Of a stretch of 64,000 bases of DNA, positions 46,286 through 54,554 are shown in pieces. Below the pieces are notes generated by a model, which was given only the letters and a program-made list of their open reading frames with translations, was not told the origin of the DNA and did not search any database. The stretch lies in contig NZ_PJNH01000003.1 in NCBI RefSeq assembly GCF_002844535.1, forward strand, positions 186,001 through 250,000. Reading direction: 5' to 3'. The stretch comes from Halalkalibacillus sediminis. GTDB lineage: Bacteria > Bacillota > Bacilli > Bacillales > Alkalibacillaceae. The first letter of the stretch is position 1; every line of letters begins with the position of its first letter. A program made the translations under genes and the position numbers.

Positions 46286-46378
46286 AGAAAAACTTGGCTT
46301 ATCGCCAACTCCTAATGGCGAAAGCCTTTGTTTTTCACACACTTTAATCCTTTAACAAATTTAAACATTCTTAAAGTA
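46286..46378. repeat. Structured dispersed repeat, copy 2
   Basis: Nearly identical to 24305-24396. The CGCCA / TGGCG and GGCTT / AAGCC stems are kept, while the loop differs by one base. It lies directly upstream of a terminator, as copy 1 does. Confidence 0.75.
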
Positions 46379-46379
46379 T

Positions 46380-46418
46380 AAAAAAGCCGCTGACACGAGC
46401 CCCTCGTATCAACAGCCT
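46380..46418 (-). terminator. Terminator of the flavin reductase gene
   Basis: GCTG..GATACGAG ... CTCGTGTC.GC-type stem followed by a T-run on the leftward transcript, right after the stop codon at 46431. Confidence 0.8.
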
Positions 46419-46430
46419 CCTTACCAAAAA

Positions 46431-46985
46431 TTACTTCTTTCGGACATCGAACGTCTCGCGCTTTGAAGTCGTTGTGTATTCAGAACGACCAAGGTACAAA
46501 GGAATCTTCAACGCCTCATCATCCGGTAAACCGTTTTCCATGAACTTGGTTTCATCGCGATAAAACTTTGTAATGTCCCCCACGAACCAATCATGGTCCC
46601 CGTATGAATTTACATCAATCACTTTACACTCATAAGCCACGTAAGCATCCTTCAAAATAGGAGCGTCGATCGTCATTCCTTTTTCATATTCCATGTTTCC
46701 TAACAAGAATTTATTCGTGTCTTTTCCCGTATATACACCTGTTTGTTGAATAAACTCAGCATGCTCGTATGGCAAAAAGTGAATGCCGAATTCTCCAGAT
46801 TGTTTAATCAACTCATATGTATGCCTTTCCCTTCCGATGGCAACACCATAAATCGGAGGTTCAAACGATATGTAGGAATGCCAACCAGCAGCCATTACAT
46901 TATTTTCTCCATTATAATTGGCAGTTACGATCGCCACCATCCCCGGGTAACTATGCATTACAGTACGATCCGTAGGTTTTCTCAA
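46431..46985 (-). CDS. Flavin reductase-like FMN-binding protein
   Basis: A 184-residue cytosolic split-barrel flavoprotein. The N-terminal MHSYPGMVAIVTANYNGENN and the AAGWHSYISFEPPIYGVAIG segment (about 32-51) match the flavin reductase/DIM6 family, in which these loops bind FMN; GVYTGKDTNKF and VDVNSYGDHDWFVGDI follow. It could reduce flavin for a monooxygenase or bind FMN for another purpose. It is divergent from the kynureninase gene, with a gap of about 120 bases. A link with tryptophan breakdown is possible but is position-based only. AGGAGGAA precedes the ATG. Confidence 0.85.
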   Translation of the reverse strand: MRKPTDRTVMHSYPGMVAIVTANYNGENNVMAAGWHSYISFEPPIYGVAIGRERHTYELIKQSGEFGIHFLPYEHAEFIQQTGVYTGKDTNKFLLGNMEYEKGMTIDAPILKDAYVAYECKVIDVNSYGDHDWFVGDITKFYRDETKFMENGLPDDEALKIPLYLGRSEYTTTSKRETFDVRKK

Positions 46986-47104
46986 GAAAATTCCTCCTAA
47001 TGAAACAAAGTCTATTCGCCAAGTATATCAAATTCTCCATACAGAATAGATTTATTTGCCTCGTAGATATGATATATTGTTGCTAAGGATAAGGAGTGAG
47101 TGAC

Positions 47105-48379
47105 ATGTTCGATTCAACTGAAAAATTTGCGAAACAAATGGACGAAAAGGATCCAATGAAAGGTTTCAAAAAAGAATTTTACATAAAAGAAAATCAGATA
47201 TATTTGGATGGAAACTCTCTCGGCTTAATGAGCAAGAATGCCGAGAAGACTCTTCAGGAAGTAATGGATTCATGGAAAGATTACGGAATCGACGGATGGA
47301 CTCAAGGCAAACACCCTTGGTTCTACCTATCAGAAAACCTTGGTGAAAAAGTAGCTCCTCTTGTCGGGGCAAAATCAGAAGAAGTGGTTGTTACAGGTTC
47401 CACCACGACTAACCTCCATCAATTAGTGACTACTTTCTATAAGCCTGAAGGAAAGCGTACGAAGATTTTAGCAGATGAACTGAATTTCCCTTCAGATATC
47501 TATGCTTTACAAAGCCAACTTCAATTGCACGGATATGATCATGAAGAACATTTAGTACGGGTGAAGAGTCGTGATGGAAGGACTCTTGATGAAGATGATC
47601 TTATTCAAGCGATGAATGATGAAATCGCACTGATCGTCTTACCTACCGTACTATATAGAAGTGGACAATTACTGAATATTGAAAAGCTGACCAAAGCAGC
47701 TCACGAAAGGAATATCCCGATCGGTTTCGATGGCTGTCATTCCGTAGGAGCTATCCCTCATGACTTCCATAACCAAGGGGTCGATTTCGCTTACTGGTGC
47801 CATTACAAATATGTGAACAGTGGGCCTGGGGGAGTTGCAGGATTATTTGTACATGAAAAACATTTTGGAAAAACTCCTGGTCTATCAGGGTGGTTCGGAT
47901 CAGATAAATCCAAGCAATTCGATATGGAGCATACATTTTCCCCAGCTTATGAGGCAGGTGCTTATCAAATCGGGACACCTCACGTGTTCAGTGTGGCCCC
48001 TCTTATCGGGTCGCTCCAACTATTTGAACAAGCGGGCATTGAAACGATTCGAGAGAAATCGCTTCAAGCCACTCAATACTTGATGGATCTCCTCAATGAG
48101 CTATTGAGCGACCATGGATTTACAATCGGCAATCCAGTTGAGGACGAACGCAGAGGTGGTCATGTCAGTTTAGAACATCCTGAAGCAGCTAGTATCTGTA
48201 AAGCCCTAAAAGCTCACGATATCATACCAGACTTCAGATCTCCCAACGTCATAAGGCTCGCTCCAGTTGCTTTTTATGTAACTTATCAGGACATTCATCA
48301 AACGGTTATGACGTTGAAAAAAATTATGGATGAAGAATTGTATAAAAACTATAAAAATGAACGCGATGTCATCGCGTAG
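47105..48379 (+). CDS. kynU: Kynureninase
   Basis: PLP enzyme cleaving L-kynurenine to anthranilate and L-alanine. The 424-residue protein contains [14 protein letters not shown] (about 37-50), [28 protein letters not shown] and the PLP lysine in [14 protein letters not shown] (about 230), with [19 protein letters not shown] near the substrate end. AAGGAG is eight bases from the ATG at 47105; a GTG nine bases upstream overlaps that ribosome binding site. It is followed by kynB after about 18 bases, forming an operon convergent with kynA. No hydroxylase for the quinolinate branch is present here, so the product is anthranilate. Confidence 0.95.
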   Translation: MFDSTEKFAKQMDEKDPMKGFKKEFYIKENQIYLDGNSLGLMSKNAEKTLQEVMDSWKDYGIDGWTQGKHPWFYLSENLGEKVAPLVGAKSEEVVVTGSTTTNLHQLVTTFYKPEGKRTKILADELNFPSDIYALQSQLQLHGYDHEEHLVRVKSRDGRTLDEDDLIQAMNDEIALIVLPTVLYRSGQLLNIEKLTKAAHERNIPIGFDGCHSVGAIPHDFHNQGVDFAYWCHYKYVNSGPGGVAGLFVHEKHFGKTPGLSGWFGSDKSKQFDMEHTFSPAYEAGAYQIGTPHVFSVAPLIGSLQLFEQAGIETIREKSLQATQYLMDLLNELLSDHGFTIGNPVEDERRGGHVSLEHPEAASICKALKAHDIIPDFRSPNVIRLAPVAFYVTYQDIHQTVMTLKKIMDEELYKNYKNERDVIA

Positions 48380-48397
48380 TTAAAGGAGTTGGCAAGG

Positions 48398-49018
48398 ATG
48401 ATCATTGATATTTCCAGAAAACTCAATTCGAAGACACCAACTTGGCCGGGAGATACGTCTTTTTCTTATCAACTGACCTGGTCTAAAGAGGAAACTGGGT
48501 CAGTTAACGTAGGGCAGATCACGTCCAGTTGTCACACAGCTACGCATGTGGATTCCCCTTTCCACTTCAACTCTAGTGGACTAACCATTGACCAACTGCC
48601 CCTTGAGCTATTTGTCGGTAATGCTTTAGTGGTCGATGTCTCATTTAAAGATGTTGTTCGCGTAGAAGATTTTGAAATGGTAGATTTATCAGGAGTACGA
48701 CGGGTTATTTTGAAAACCAACGCATGGGTGGACCCGGAGCATTTTCCTGAATCGATACCAACGCTAGACCCTGAGTTGGGTCAATTGTTTCGTGAAAAAG
48801 GAGTAGAATTATTAGGGGTGGATTTACCTAGTGTCGATCCCCTCGATAGTAAAACATTAGATACGCACCACTCTTTTGAAGAAAATGGCGTGCATATTTT
48901 AGAAGGATTGCAACTCGCTCATGTCGAACCAGGTGAATATCGTTTGACCGCCCTTCCCCTCGCCATTGACGGGGCTGATGGAAGCCCAGTGAGAGCAATC
49001 TTAGAAACGTTAGAATAA
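48398..49018 (+). CDS. kynB: Arylformamidase (kynurenine formamidase)
   Basis: Hydrolyses N-formylkynurenine to kynurenine and formate. The 206-residue protein is of the cyclase family, whose metal site is seen as CHTATHVDSPFHF (about 48-60), with GVDLPSVDPLDS and THHSFEENGVHILEGL toward the end. The start is the ATG at 48398, about ten bases after AAAGGAG; a TTG at 48389 would lie on the ribosome binding site. It is 18 bases after kynU. With kynA on the opposite strand it completes tryptophan to anthranilate in three enzymes. Confidence 0.94.
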   Translation: MIIDISRKLNSKTPTWPGDTSFSYQLTWSKEETGSVNVGQITSSCHTATHVDSPFHFNSSGLTIDQLPLELFVGNALVVDVSFKDVVRVEDFEMVDLSGVRRVILKTNAWVDPEHFPESIPTLDPELGQLFREKGVELLGVDLPSVDPLDSKTLDTHHSFEENGVHILEGLQLAHVEPGEYRLTALPLAIDGADGSPVRAILETLE

Positions 49019-49044
49019 ATAATAAGTGAAGCCTATTCAATAAG

Positions 49045-49104
49045 AAAAATCCGAGCTAGATCCAATTCTATTCGTAGAATCAGGAATCATAGTTCGGATT
49101 TTCC
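49045..49104. terminator. Long hairpin between kynB and kynA
   Basis: AAAATCCGA ... TCGGATTTT as outer arms, with an inner TTCTA/TAGAA stem, between convergent genes. Its outer arms resemble those of the hairpin at 38560-38598. Confidence 0.82.
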
Positions 49105-49143
49105 TCTTTTAATGTCTGTATGCGAATTGACTGTGGCTAGGTA

Positions 49144-49971
49144 TTAAAGCTGCGTTCTGACATTCCATAGTTCCGGGAAAAAGTAGTGATCGAGCACTTT
49201 TTTGAGATAGCCGACACCAGATGAGCCACCTGTCCCCTGTTTATGTCCAATGATTCTCTCAACTGTTTTCATGTGACGGAAACGCCACTGTTGGAACGCA
49301 TCCTCGATATCAACAAGCTTTTCTGCCAGCTGATAAAGATCCCAATACTTCTCTGTATCTTTGTAAACCTCAATCCAGGCTTGCTCCACACTTTCGTTTG
49401 GCTCGTAGGTTTTACTAACGTCCCTTTCAAGTACCTCTTTGTCTATCGAAAAGCCTTCTTTTGCTAAACTCTTTATTGCCACATCATATAACCCTGGTGA
49501 CTGATGAGCTTGCTTTAATTCCTCTAAAAGCTCAGGGTCCTTCTGATAGATTTTAAGCACATGGTCTGTTTTGTAGCCAAGAGCGAATTCAATCATTCGA
49601 TATTGGTAAGACTGAAAACCTGAAGCTTGTCCCAGATGATCCCGAAATCCTAAATATTCACTAGGCGTCATTGTTGCCAGGACGTCCCAAGCACGGATGA
49701 TTTGATTTTGAATTTCCGATACACGAGCTAACATTTTGAACGCAGGCTGATAATCTTTCTTCTCAATCGCCTGAATTGCCGCGCGGAGTTCATGTAGAGT
49801 CAATTTCATCCATAATTCACTTACCTGGTGTATAATAATAAATAACATTTCATCATGATGATCTGATAAGGGATGTTGACCCTCAAGGATCGCATCTAAA
49901 TCCAGATAGTCTCCATAAGTCATACGTTCTTTAAAATCTGTATGTATACCAGACTCTTTTCTATCAGTCAT
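49144..49971 (-). CDS. kynA: Tryptophan 2,3-dioxygenase
   Basis: Haem enzyme opening the indole ring of L-tryptophan to N-formylkynurenine, the first step of the pathway. The 275-residue protein shows [12 protein letters not shown] (about 18-29), [19 protein letters not shown] (about 38-56, with the distal histidine region), [18 protein letters not shown], and the C-terminal [22 protein letters not shown], whose His is the haem ligand. The start at ATG 49971 lies behind AAAGGTGG; a GTG upstream is weaker. It faces kynU-kynB, so the two halves of the pathway are on separate transcripts. Confidence 0.95.
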   Translation of the reverse strand: MTDRKESGIHTDFKERMTYGDYLDLDAILEGQHPLSDHHDEMLFIIIHQVSELWMKLTLHELRAAIQAIEKKDYQPAFKMLARVSEIQNQIIRAWDVLATMTPSEYLGFRDHLGQASGFQSYQYRMIEFALGYKTDHVLKIYQKDPELLEELKQAHQSPGLYDVAIKSLAKEGFSIDKEVLERDVSKTYEPNESVEQAWIEVYKDTEKYWDLYQLAEKLVDIEDAFQQWRFRHMKTVERIIGHKQGTGGSSGVGYLKKVLDHYFFPELWNVRTQL

Positions 49972-50084
49972 TAATTGCACCACCTTTTAAATTCTCTGTC
50001 TACTCTTTACTATTTTATCATATTCTAACGCTTCATTTTCACCATGTGATAAGATGAGGGTGAACAGTTTTTGGAGGAATACAT

Positions 50085-52076
50085 ATGGACGATAAAATCA
50101 GCAAATGGATAAAAGAAATCAATAAAAAGGGAATCGTATTTGACACGGAGCAATCTGAAATTGCACGATTAGAATCCCTACATAATTTGGACTTACAATT
50201 TGATAAGCAAGACCCCTACTTTGATGATATTACCGAATTAGCACGAGACATGTTTGATGTAGAGATGTCTCTAATTACTTTTGTGGGTACAGACCGACAG
50301 CATTTCAAGTCATGTATTGGCTTTCCAGAAGACCTAGACCAAACTGGAACGAGTAGAGATATTTCCTTTTGCCAACATTTGATTGTGGAAGACGGTCCGA
50401 TGGTAATAGAAAATGCTCATGAGGATGATCGCTTCAAAAACAACCCACTTGTAACAGAAGGTTATATTAGTTTTTACGCTGGTGTTCCGCTCCGTGTAAA
50501 TGATGGACCTGTTTTGGGAACATTATGTGTATTGGACCCTGAGCCAAGGACTTTTTCCGACAAAGAGATGAAGCAACTTAAAAAGTTATCAAACTGGGTC
50601 ATCACGGAGTTATCGATCAAGCGCAAGTTTAATGATTTATATAAAAAACAAGAAGAACTGAATCAAGTAATAGAAAAAAATAGATATCTAGCTGCAGGTG
50701 TGGACCACTCTTCCTCTTCGATTGTGATTACTGACCCTAAGGAAACTGGAAACCCTATCATTTATGTAAACGATGCCTTTACGGAACTTACAGAATTCAC
50801 AAAGGAAGAAGCACTCGGAGAAAACTGCAAATTCTTACAAGGTACAAAAACAGACCCCGATAGTGTGGAAAGCATTCGTAATGCGATTAAAAATCAAGAA
50901 CCAATTCAAATCGAAATCTTGAATTATAAAAAAAGCGGAGAAACCTTCTGGAATGAATTAATAATCAACCCAATCTTTGATGATAATGGCGATCCTATCT
51001 ATTTCATAGGGGTACAAAAAGATATCACAAAACGAAAAGCAGTCGAACAACACTTATTGAATGAAGTGTTTGAACAAGACAACCTCTTCAACGCTTTACC
51101 TGAACTTGTTTTGATGCTGGACATAGAAGGCAACGTCAAGAAATCGAATCATCAACTCTATGAGTTCACAGATTATAATGAATTTGAATTAATGAACCGG
51201 CCGTTCTCTGATTTTTTACAGACAAAGGATTTACATGGACACTTGAAAGAGGCGTCCGATAACGATTTCCATAAGTTCGAGAGCTCTTTGATTACTAAAA
51301 ACAAGCAATATCTCTCGTTTGAGTGGAGCTTAGTCTTAGTCAAAGATAGCAGAGGAAAACCAACAGGAATTGTTGCTATAGGTAAAGATTTGAGTATGCA
51401 ACTACAACTGCAAAAAGATGTAGAGTATGCTGGAAAGCTACAAAGAGAAATGCTTCAACCTGGATTCAGTACTGATCGATTCAATTTGGAATTTCTACAC
51501 CGCGCAAGTAATTTTGTGAGTGGTGATAGCTACGGTTATGAATATAATGCAGAGAAGAACTCTTTATTCATCTATCTGATCGATGTCATGGGCCATGGTG
51601 TAGCAACTGCATTACAAACAAGTTCAATCAAGCTATTATTCAACCAAATTTCTAGAAGGAATATATCAGTAAAAGAAAAATTAAGACTCGTAAACGAAGC
51701 ATCCATTCCGATCTTCCCGAAATCTTATTTCGCGACCGCATTTTGTGCTGATATAGACTTGAATACAGGAGAAGTGGATTACGTCGCTGCTGGCATCAAT
51801 CATTTCGCAACAAAAATGAATGGTGAAATGCAAATGAAAAAAGCTCCTGGACCTTTAATCGGCCTAACAAAGGAAGCATCGTTCCAAGAATATAAATTAA
51901 CCCTTGAAAAAGGTGACGCATTATTCTTGATGACGGATGGAATCACCGATGAAATTCAAATCAGGGGTGAACAACTTCCTAATGATTTCAGCCAAGCACG
52001 TGATTATCTGCAAAGAGTTTCAGAAACACAATATCGTGATGATGATGCCACAGCGGTTTGTTTCCAGTTTATTTAA
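50085..52076 (+). CDS. GAF-LOV-PAS-PP2C: predicted blue-light-sensing serine/threonine phosphatase
   Basis: A 663-residue soluble sensor. A GAF domain (about 45-195) is followed by a PAS domain of the LOV class (about 205-325). The LOV signature GENCKFLQG holds the flavin-reactive Cys at about 248, with NDAF, NYKKSGETFWNE and YFIGVQKDIT supplying the FMN-contact Asn and Gln residues. A second PAS (about 330-435) and an RsbU/SpoIIE-type PP2C phosphatase (about 445-663) end the protein: VSGDSYGY, DVMGHGVA, LMTDGITDE and RDDDATAV keep the metal-binding Asp residues. The likely target is a phosphorylated STAS antagonist (RsbV-like), none of which is encoded nearby. GGAGGA precedes the ATG. Confidence 0.88.
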   Translation: MDDKISKWIKEINKKGIVFDTEQSEIARLESLHNLDLQFDKQDPYFDDITELARDMFDVEMSLITFVGTDRQHFKSCIGFPEDLDQTGTSRDISFCQHLIVEDGPMVIENAHEDDRFKNNPLVTEGYISFYAGVPLRVNDGPVLGTLCVLDPEPRTFSDKEMKQLKKLSNWVITELSIKRKFNDLYKKQEELNQVIEKNRYLAAGVDHSSSSIVITDPKETGNPIIYVNDAFTELTEFTKEEALGENCKFLQGTKTDPDSVESIRNAIKNQEPIQIEILNYKKSGETFWNELIINPIFDDNGDPIYFIGVQKDITKRKAVEQHLLNEVFEQDNLFNALPELVLMLDIEGNVKKSNHQLYEFTDYNEFELMNRPFSDFLQTKDLHGHLKEASDNDFHKFESSLITKNKQYLSFEWSLVLVKDSRGKPTGIVAIGKDLSMQLQLQKDVEYAGKLQREMLQPGFSTDRFNLEFLHRASNFVSGDSYGYEYNAEKNSLFIYLIDVMGHGVATALQTSSIKLLFNQISRRNISVKEKLRLVNEASIPIFPKSYFATAFCADIDLNTGEVDYVAAGINHFATKMNGEMQMKKAPGPLIGLTKEASFQEYKLTLEKGDALFLMTDGITDEIQIRGEQLPNDFSQARDYLQRVSETQYRDDDATAVCFQFI

Positions 52077-52164
52077 GATAAGAAACAAACCGTTTGAATG
52101 TCTTCAAAGTCTATTGGTAAACTAAGAATAAATACAAATGACAGAATAAAGGTTGTGGTCACTC

Positions 52165-53094
52165 ATGCGTATAGTTGATAATATTGCTGAATTAATCGGA
52201 GATACTCCACTTGTGAAATTGAACAAATTAAGTCCTTCTGATGGAGGAGACATTTATTTAAAACTTGAAATGTTCAACCCAAGCGGGAGCGTAAAAGACC
52301 GCGCAGCTTATAATATGATGGCGGAGGCCGAGAAATCGGGCCAGCTAAAAGAAGGTTCTACGATCATTGAACCTACTAGTGGAAACACAGGAATAGGAAT
52401 TGCGATGAACGCCGCCGCTAAAGGTTATAAAGCCATTCTTGTCATGCCGGACACGATGACGAAAGAAAGAATTAACCTTTTAAAAGCATACGGTGCAGAA
52501 GTAGTTCTTACGCCAGGCGATCAGAAAATGCCTGGAGCTATCGATAAAGCCAAACAGTTGGTAAAAGAAATCCCAGATAGCTTTATGCCAATGCAATTCG
52601 AAAACCACGCAAATGCTGATGCCCATCGCCATACTACAGCTAGTGAAATAGTCGAAGCTATGAAGCACCTAGGAAAACCTTTATCAGCTTTTGTAGCGAC
52701 TGCCGGAACAGGCGGTACTATAACTGGTACAGGTGAAGAATTAAAGAAGGCGTACCCGGACATGAGCGTTCATGTGGTCGAACCAGCTGGCTCCCCTGTT
52801 CTTTCTGGAGGAAAACCTGGAAAACATAAACTAGTCGGAACAAGCCCAGGTTTCATACCAGAAATCTTGAATCAAGAAGTATATGATGAAATATTTAAGG
52901 TTGAAGACGATCATGCTTACGATATTACAAGACGACTAGCTCGTGAAGAAGGAATTCTAGTAGGTACCTCCGCTGGTGCTTCAACATACGCAGCAATCGA
53001 AGTCGCCAAAAGAAAGAAACCAGGTGAAGTCATCGTTGCTATTGCACCAGATACAGGCGAACGTTATCTTTCAGGAGATCTATTCGATTTCTAA
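52165..53094 (+). CDS. cysK: Cysteine synthase A (O-acetylserine sulfhydrylase)
   Basis: PLP enzyme making L-cysteine from O-acetylserine and sulfide. The 309-residue protein has IGDTPLVKLNKL, the PLP lysine in NPSGSVKDRAAYNM (about 43), PTSGNTGIG (the substrate loop), GTGGTITGTGE (phosphate site) and GTSAGAS. The last 20 residues match the family. This is a different paralogue from mccA at 60816. I chose the ATG at 52165; the ribosome binding site is unusually poor (AAAGG at 12 bases), so a TTG at 52153 cannot be excluded. It follows the phosphatase gene with no clear terminator between them. Confidence 0.94.
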   Translation: MRIVDNIAELIGDTPLVKLNKLSPSDGGDIYLKLEMFNPSGSVKDRAAYNMMAEAEKSGQLKEGSTIIEPTSGNTGIGIAMNAAAKGYKAILVMPDTMTKERINLLKAYGAEVVLTPGDQKMPGAIDKAKQLVKEIPDSFMPMQFENHANADAHRHTTASEIVEAMKHLGKPLSAFVATAGTGGTITGTGEELKKAYPDMSVHVVEPAGSPVLSGGKPGKHKLVGTSPGFIPEILNQEVYDEIFKVEDDHAYDITRRLAREEGILVGTSAGASTYAAIEVAKRKKPGEVIVAIAPDTGERYLSGDLFDF

Positions 53095-53106
53095 ATGTTT
53101 AATCCA

Positions 53107-53137
53107 CTCCCGCTTTGAATAAAGTGGGAGTTTTCTT
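53107..53137 (+). terminator. Terminator of cysK
   Basis: ACTCCCGCTTT ... AAAGTGGGAGT followed by TTTTC, just after the stop codon at 53094. Confidence 0.85.
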
Positions 53138-53212
53138 ATGTAGTTTTATTCACCAATAAAATTTTTTGAAAAACCCTTGACTTGAGAATGGTTATCAGTA
53201 AGAATATAAATT

Positions 53213-53231
53213 GACAGTGATAATCATTATC
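53213..53231. promoter_or_regulatory. Fur box of the ferric iron transporter
   Basis: GATAATCATTATC (53219-53231) is the central part of the classical Fur operator. It lies 30 bases before the binding-protein start, after a TTGACA-like -35 sequence at 53211. A weaker relative (GAGAATGGTTATC) occurs about 35 bases upstream. Iron-dependent repression is the likely control. Confidence 0.88.
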
Positions 53232-53260
53232 AATAAAAAAGAGAAAAGGGGTTACATATC

Positions 53261-54388
53261 ATGTCAAAAAGAAAACTAAGTTTAATCGCGTTTATATTAC
53301 TACTGTCCTCATTGCTTTTAGTAGCATGCGGGAATAACGATAGCTCGGAAGATGAAAGTGACGATACAGAAGGTTCAGAATCTACTGGAGAAGAAAATAA
53401 TGACTCAGAAGACTCAGAATCTACTGCAGAAGAAAGTGGCGAGGTGAACTTATATACGAGTCGTCACTATGATATAGATGATGAGATCTATGCTGCCTTT
53501 ACTGAAGAAACAGGAATTGAAGTGAACATTATCAACGGTAGTGCTGATGAATTAATCGAGAGAATGAAACGTGAAGGTGAAGCGACTGAAGCTGATTTGT
53601 TCTTCACTGCTGACGCTGGACGCTTACATCGTGCCAAGGAGCAAGATTTGCTACAGCCAATCGAAAGTGAAACACTCAGTGCAAATATTCCTCAGAAATT
53701 GAGAGACCAAGACAACGAGTGGTTCGGTTTGACCAAACGTGCGAGAGTCATCGTTTATCATAAAGACCGCGTTGATGAAAGCGAACTCTCAACCTATGAA
53801 GCTCTAGCTGAACCAGAGTGGGAAGACCGTGTATTGATCCGTTCTTCTGAAAATATTTATAATCAGTCATTGCTAGCTTCCATGATCGAAATGAATGGTA
53901 GAGATGAAGCAAAAGCTTGGGCTGAAGGAATTGTAGAAAATATGGGACGCACACCTCAAGGAGGCGACCGTGACCAAGCAAAAGGCGTCGTTGCTGGTGA
54001 AGGTGATGTCGCAATCATGAACACTTACTATTTAGGTGGAATGCTGAACTCTGCTGATGAGGAGGAAGTAAAAGTAGCCGAGCAATTGGGCATTTTCTTT
54101 CCTAACCAAGATTCTACAGGTACACACGTCAATGTCAGTGGTGTAGGTGTAGCTAAGCATTCTAAAAATAAGGAAAATGCAGTTCAATTGATCGAATATC
54201 TATCTTCTAAGGATGCTCAGCATGAATTTGCAAGCGCAAACTACGAGTACCCTGTCAACGAAGATGTAGCTCCTGCTGATGTACTGAAAGATTGGGGCGA
54301 TTTCACTGAACAAGATATCAATTTATCCATCCTTGGCGAAAATAACGCAGAAGCCGTACGTATTTTCAATGAAGTAGATTGGAAATAA
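53261..54388 (+). CDS. Ferric iron ABC transporter substrate-binding lipoprotein (Fbp/Fut type)
   Basis: Extracellular receptor for Fe(III). The 375-residue protein has a lipobox (LLLVAC, Cys about 23) and an acidic low-complexity linker (about 24-65). The periplasmic-binding fold follows, with VNLYTSRHYDIDDE (Tyr/His iron ligands at its start) and the double tyrosine in IMNTYYLGGML (about 250) typical of FutA/FbpA-type iron receptors. AAAGGGG precedes the ATG. The Fur box immediately upstream and the permease and ATPase genes downstream support an iron role. A hairpin about 90 bases past its stop may reduce expression of the downstream genes. Confidence 0.93.
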   Translation: MSKRKLSLIAFILLLSSLLLVACGNNDSSEDESDDTEGSESTGEENNDSEDSESTAEESGEVNLYTSRHYDIDDEIYAAFTEETGIEVNIINGSADELIERMKREGEATEADLFFTADAGRLHRAKEQDLLQPIESETLSANIPQKLRDQDNEWFGLTKRARVIVYHKDRVDESELSTYEALAEPEWEDRVLIRSSENIYNQSLLASMIEMNGRDEAKAWAEGIVENMGRTPQGGDRDQAKGVVAGEGDVAIMNTYYLGGMLNSADEEEVKVAEQLGIFFPNQDSTGTHVNVSGVGVAKHSKNKENAVQLIEYLSSKDAQHEFASANYEYPVNEDVAPADVLKDWGDFTEQDINLSILGENNAEAVRIFNEVDWK

Positions 54389-54473
54389 AATTTGAACAAT
54401 CACCAACTATTATATAATGATGTAGTTATATCCTCGATGTCATGATAGTATAGACAAGGATATGAAACGAAAG

Positions 54474-54512
54474 TTGCCGAATGAGAATATCAATTCGGCT
54501 TCTTTCCTTTTA
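54474..54512 (+). terminator. Intra-operon attenuator-like hairpin
   Basis: GCCGAAT ... ATTCGGC followed by a T-rich stretch (TTCTTTCCTTTT). It lies between the iron-receptor gene and the permease gene and probably terminates part of the transcripts, giving more receptor than permease. Confidence 0.65.
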
Positions 54513-54554
54513 TTGAACTTGAATCATTTAGAGAGATAAAGGGCGTGGCACGAA

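Larger units (their letters stand above)
45881..46430. other. Repeat-rich intergenic region
   Basis: About 550 bases with no convincing gene. It holds two copies of AAGAAAAGC.GCGCAAT (45986-46002 and 46058-46074), three copies of AGTTACGGATAAA (46171, 46192, 46264), and the second copy of the structured repeat (46286-46378). It ends with the terminator of the flavin reductase gene. The pabA promoter should be at its left end. Confidence 0.7.
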
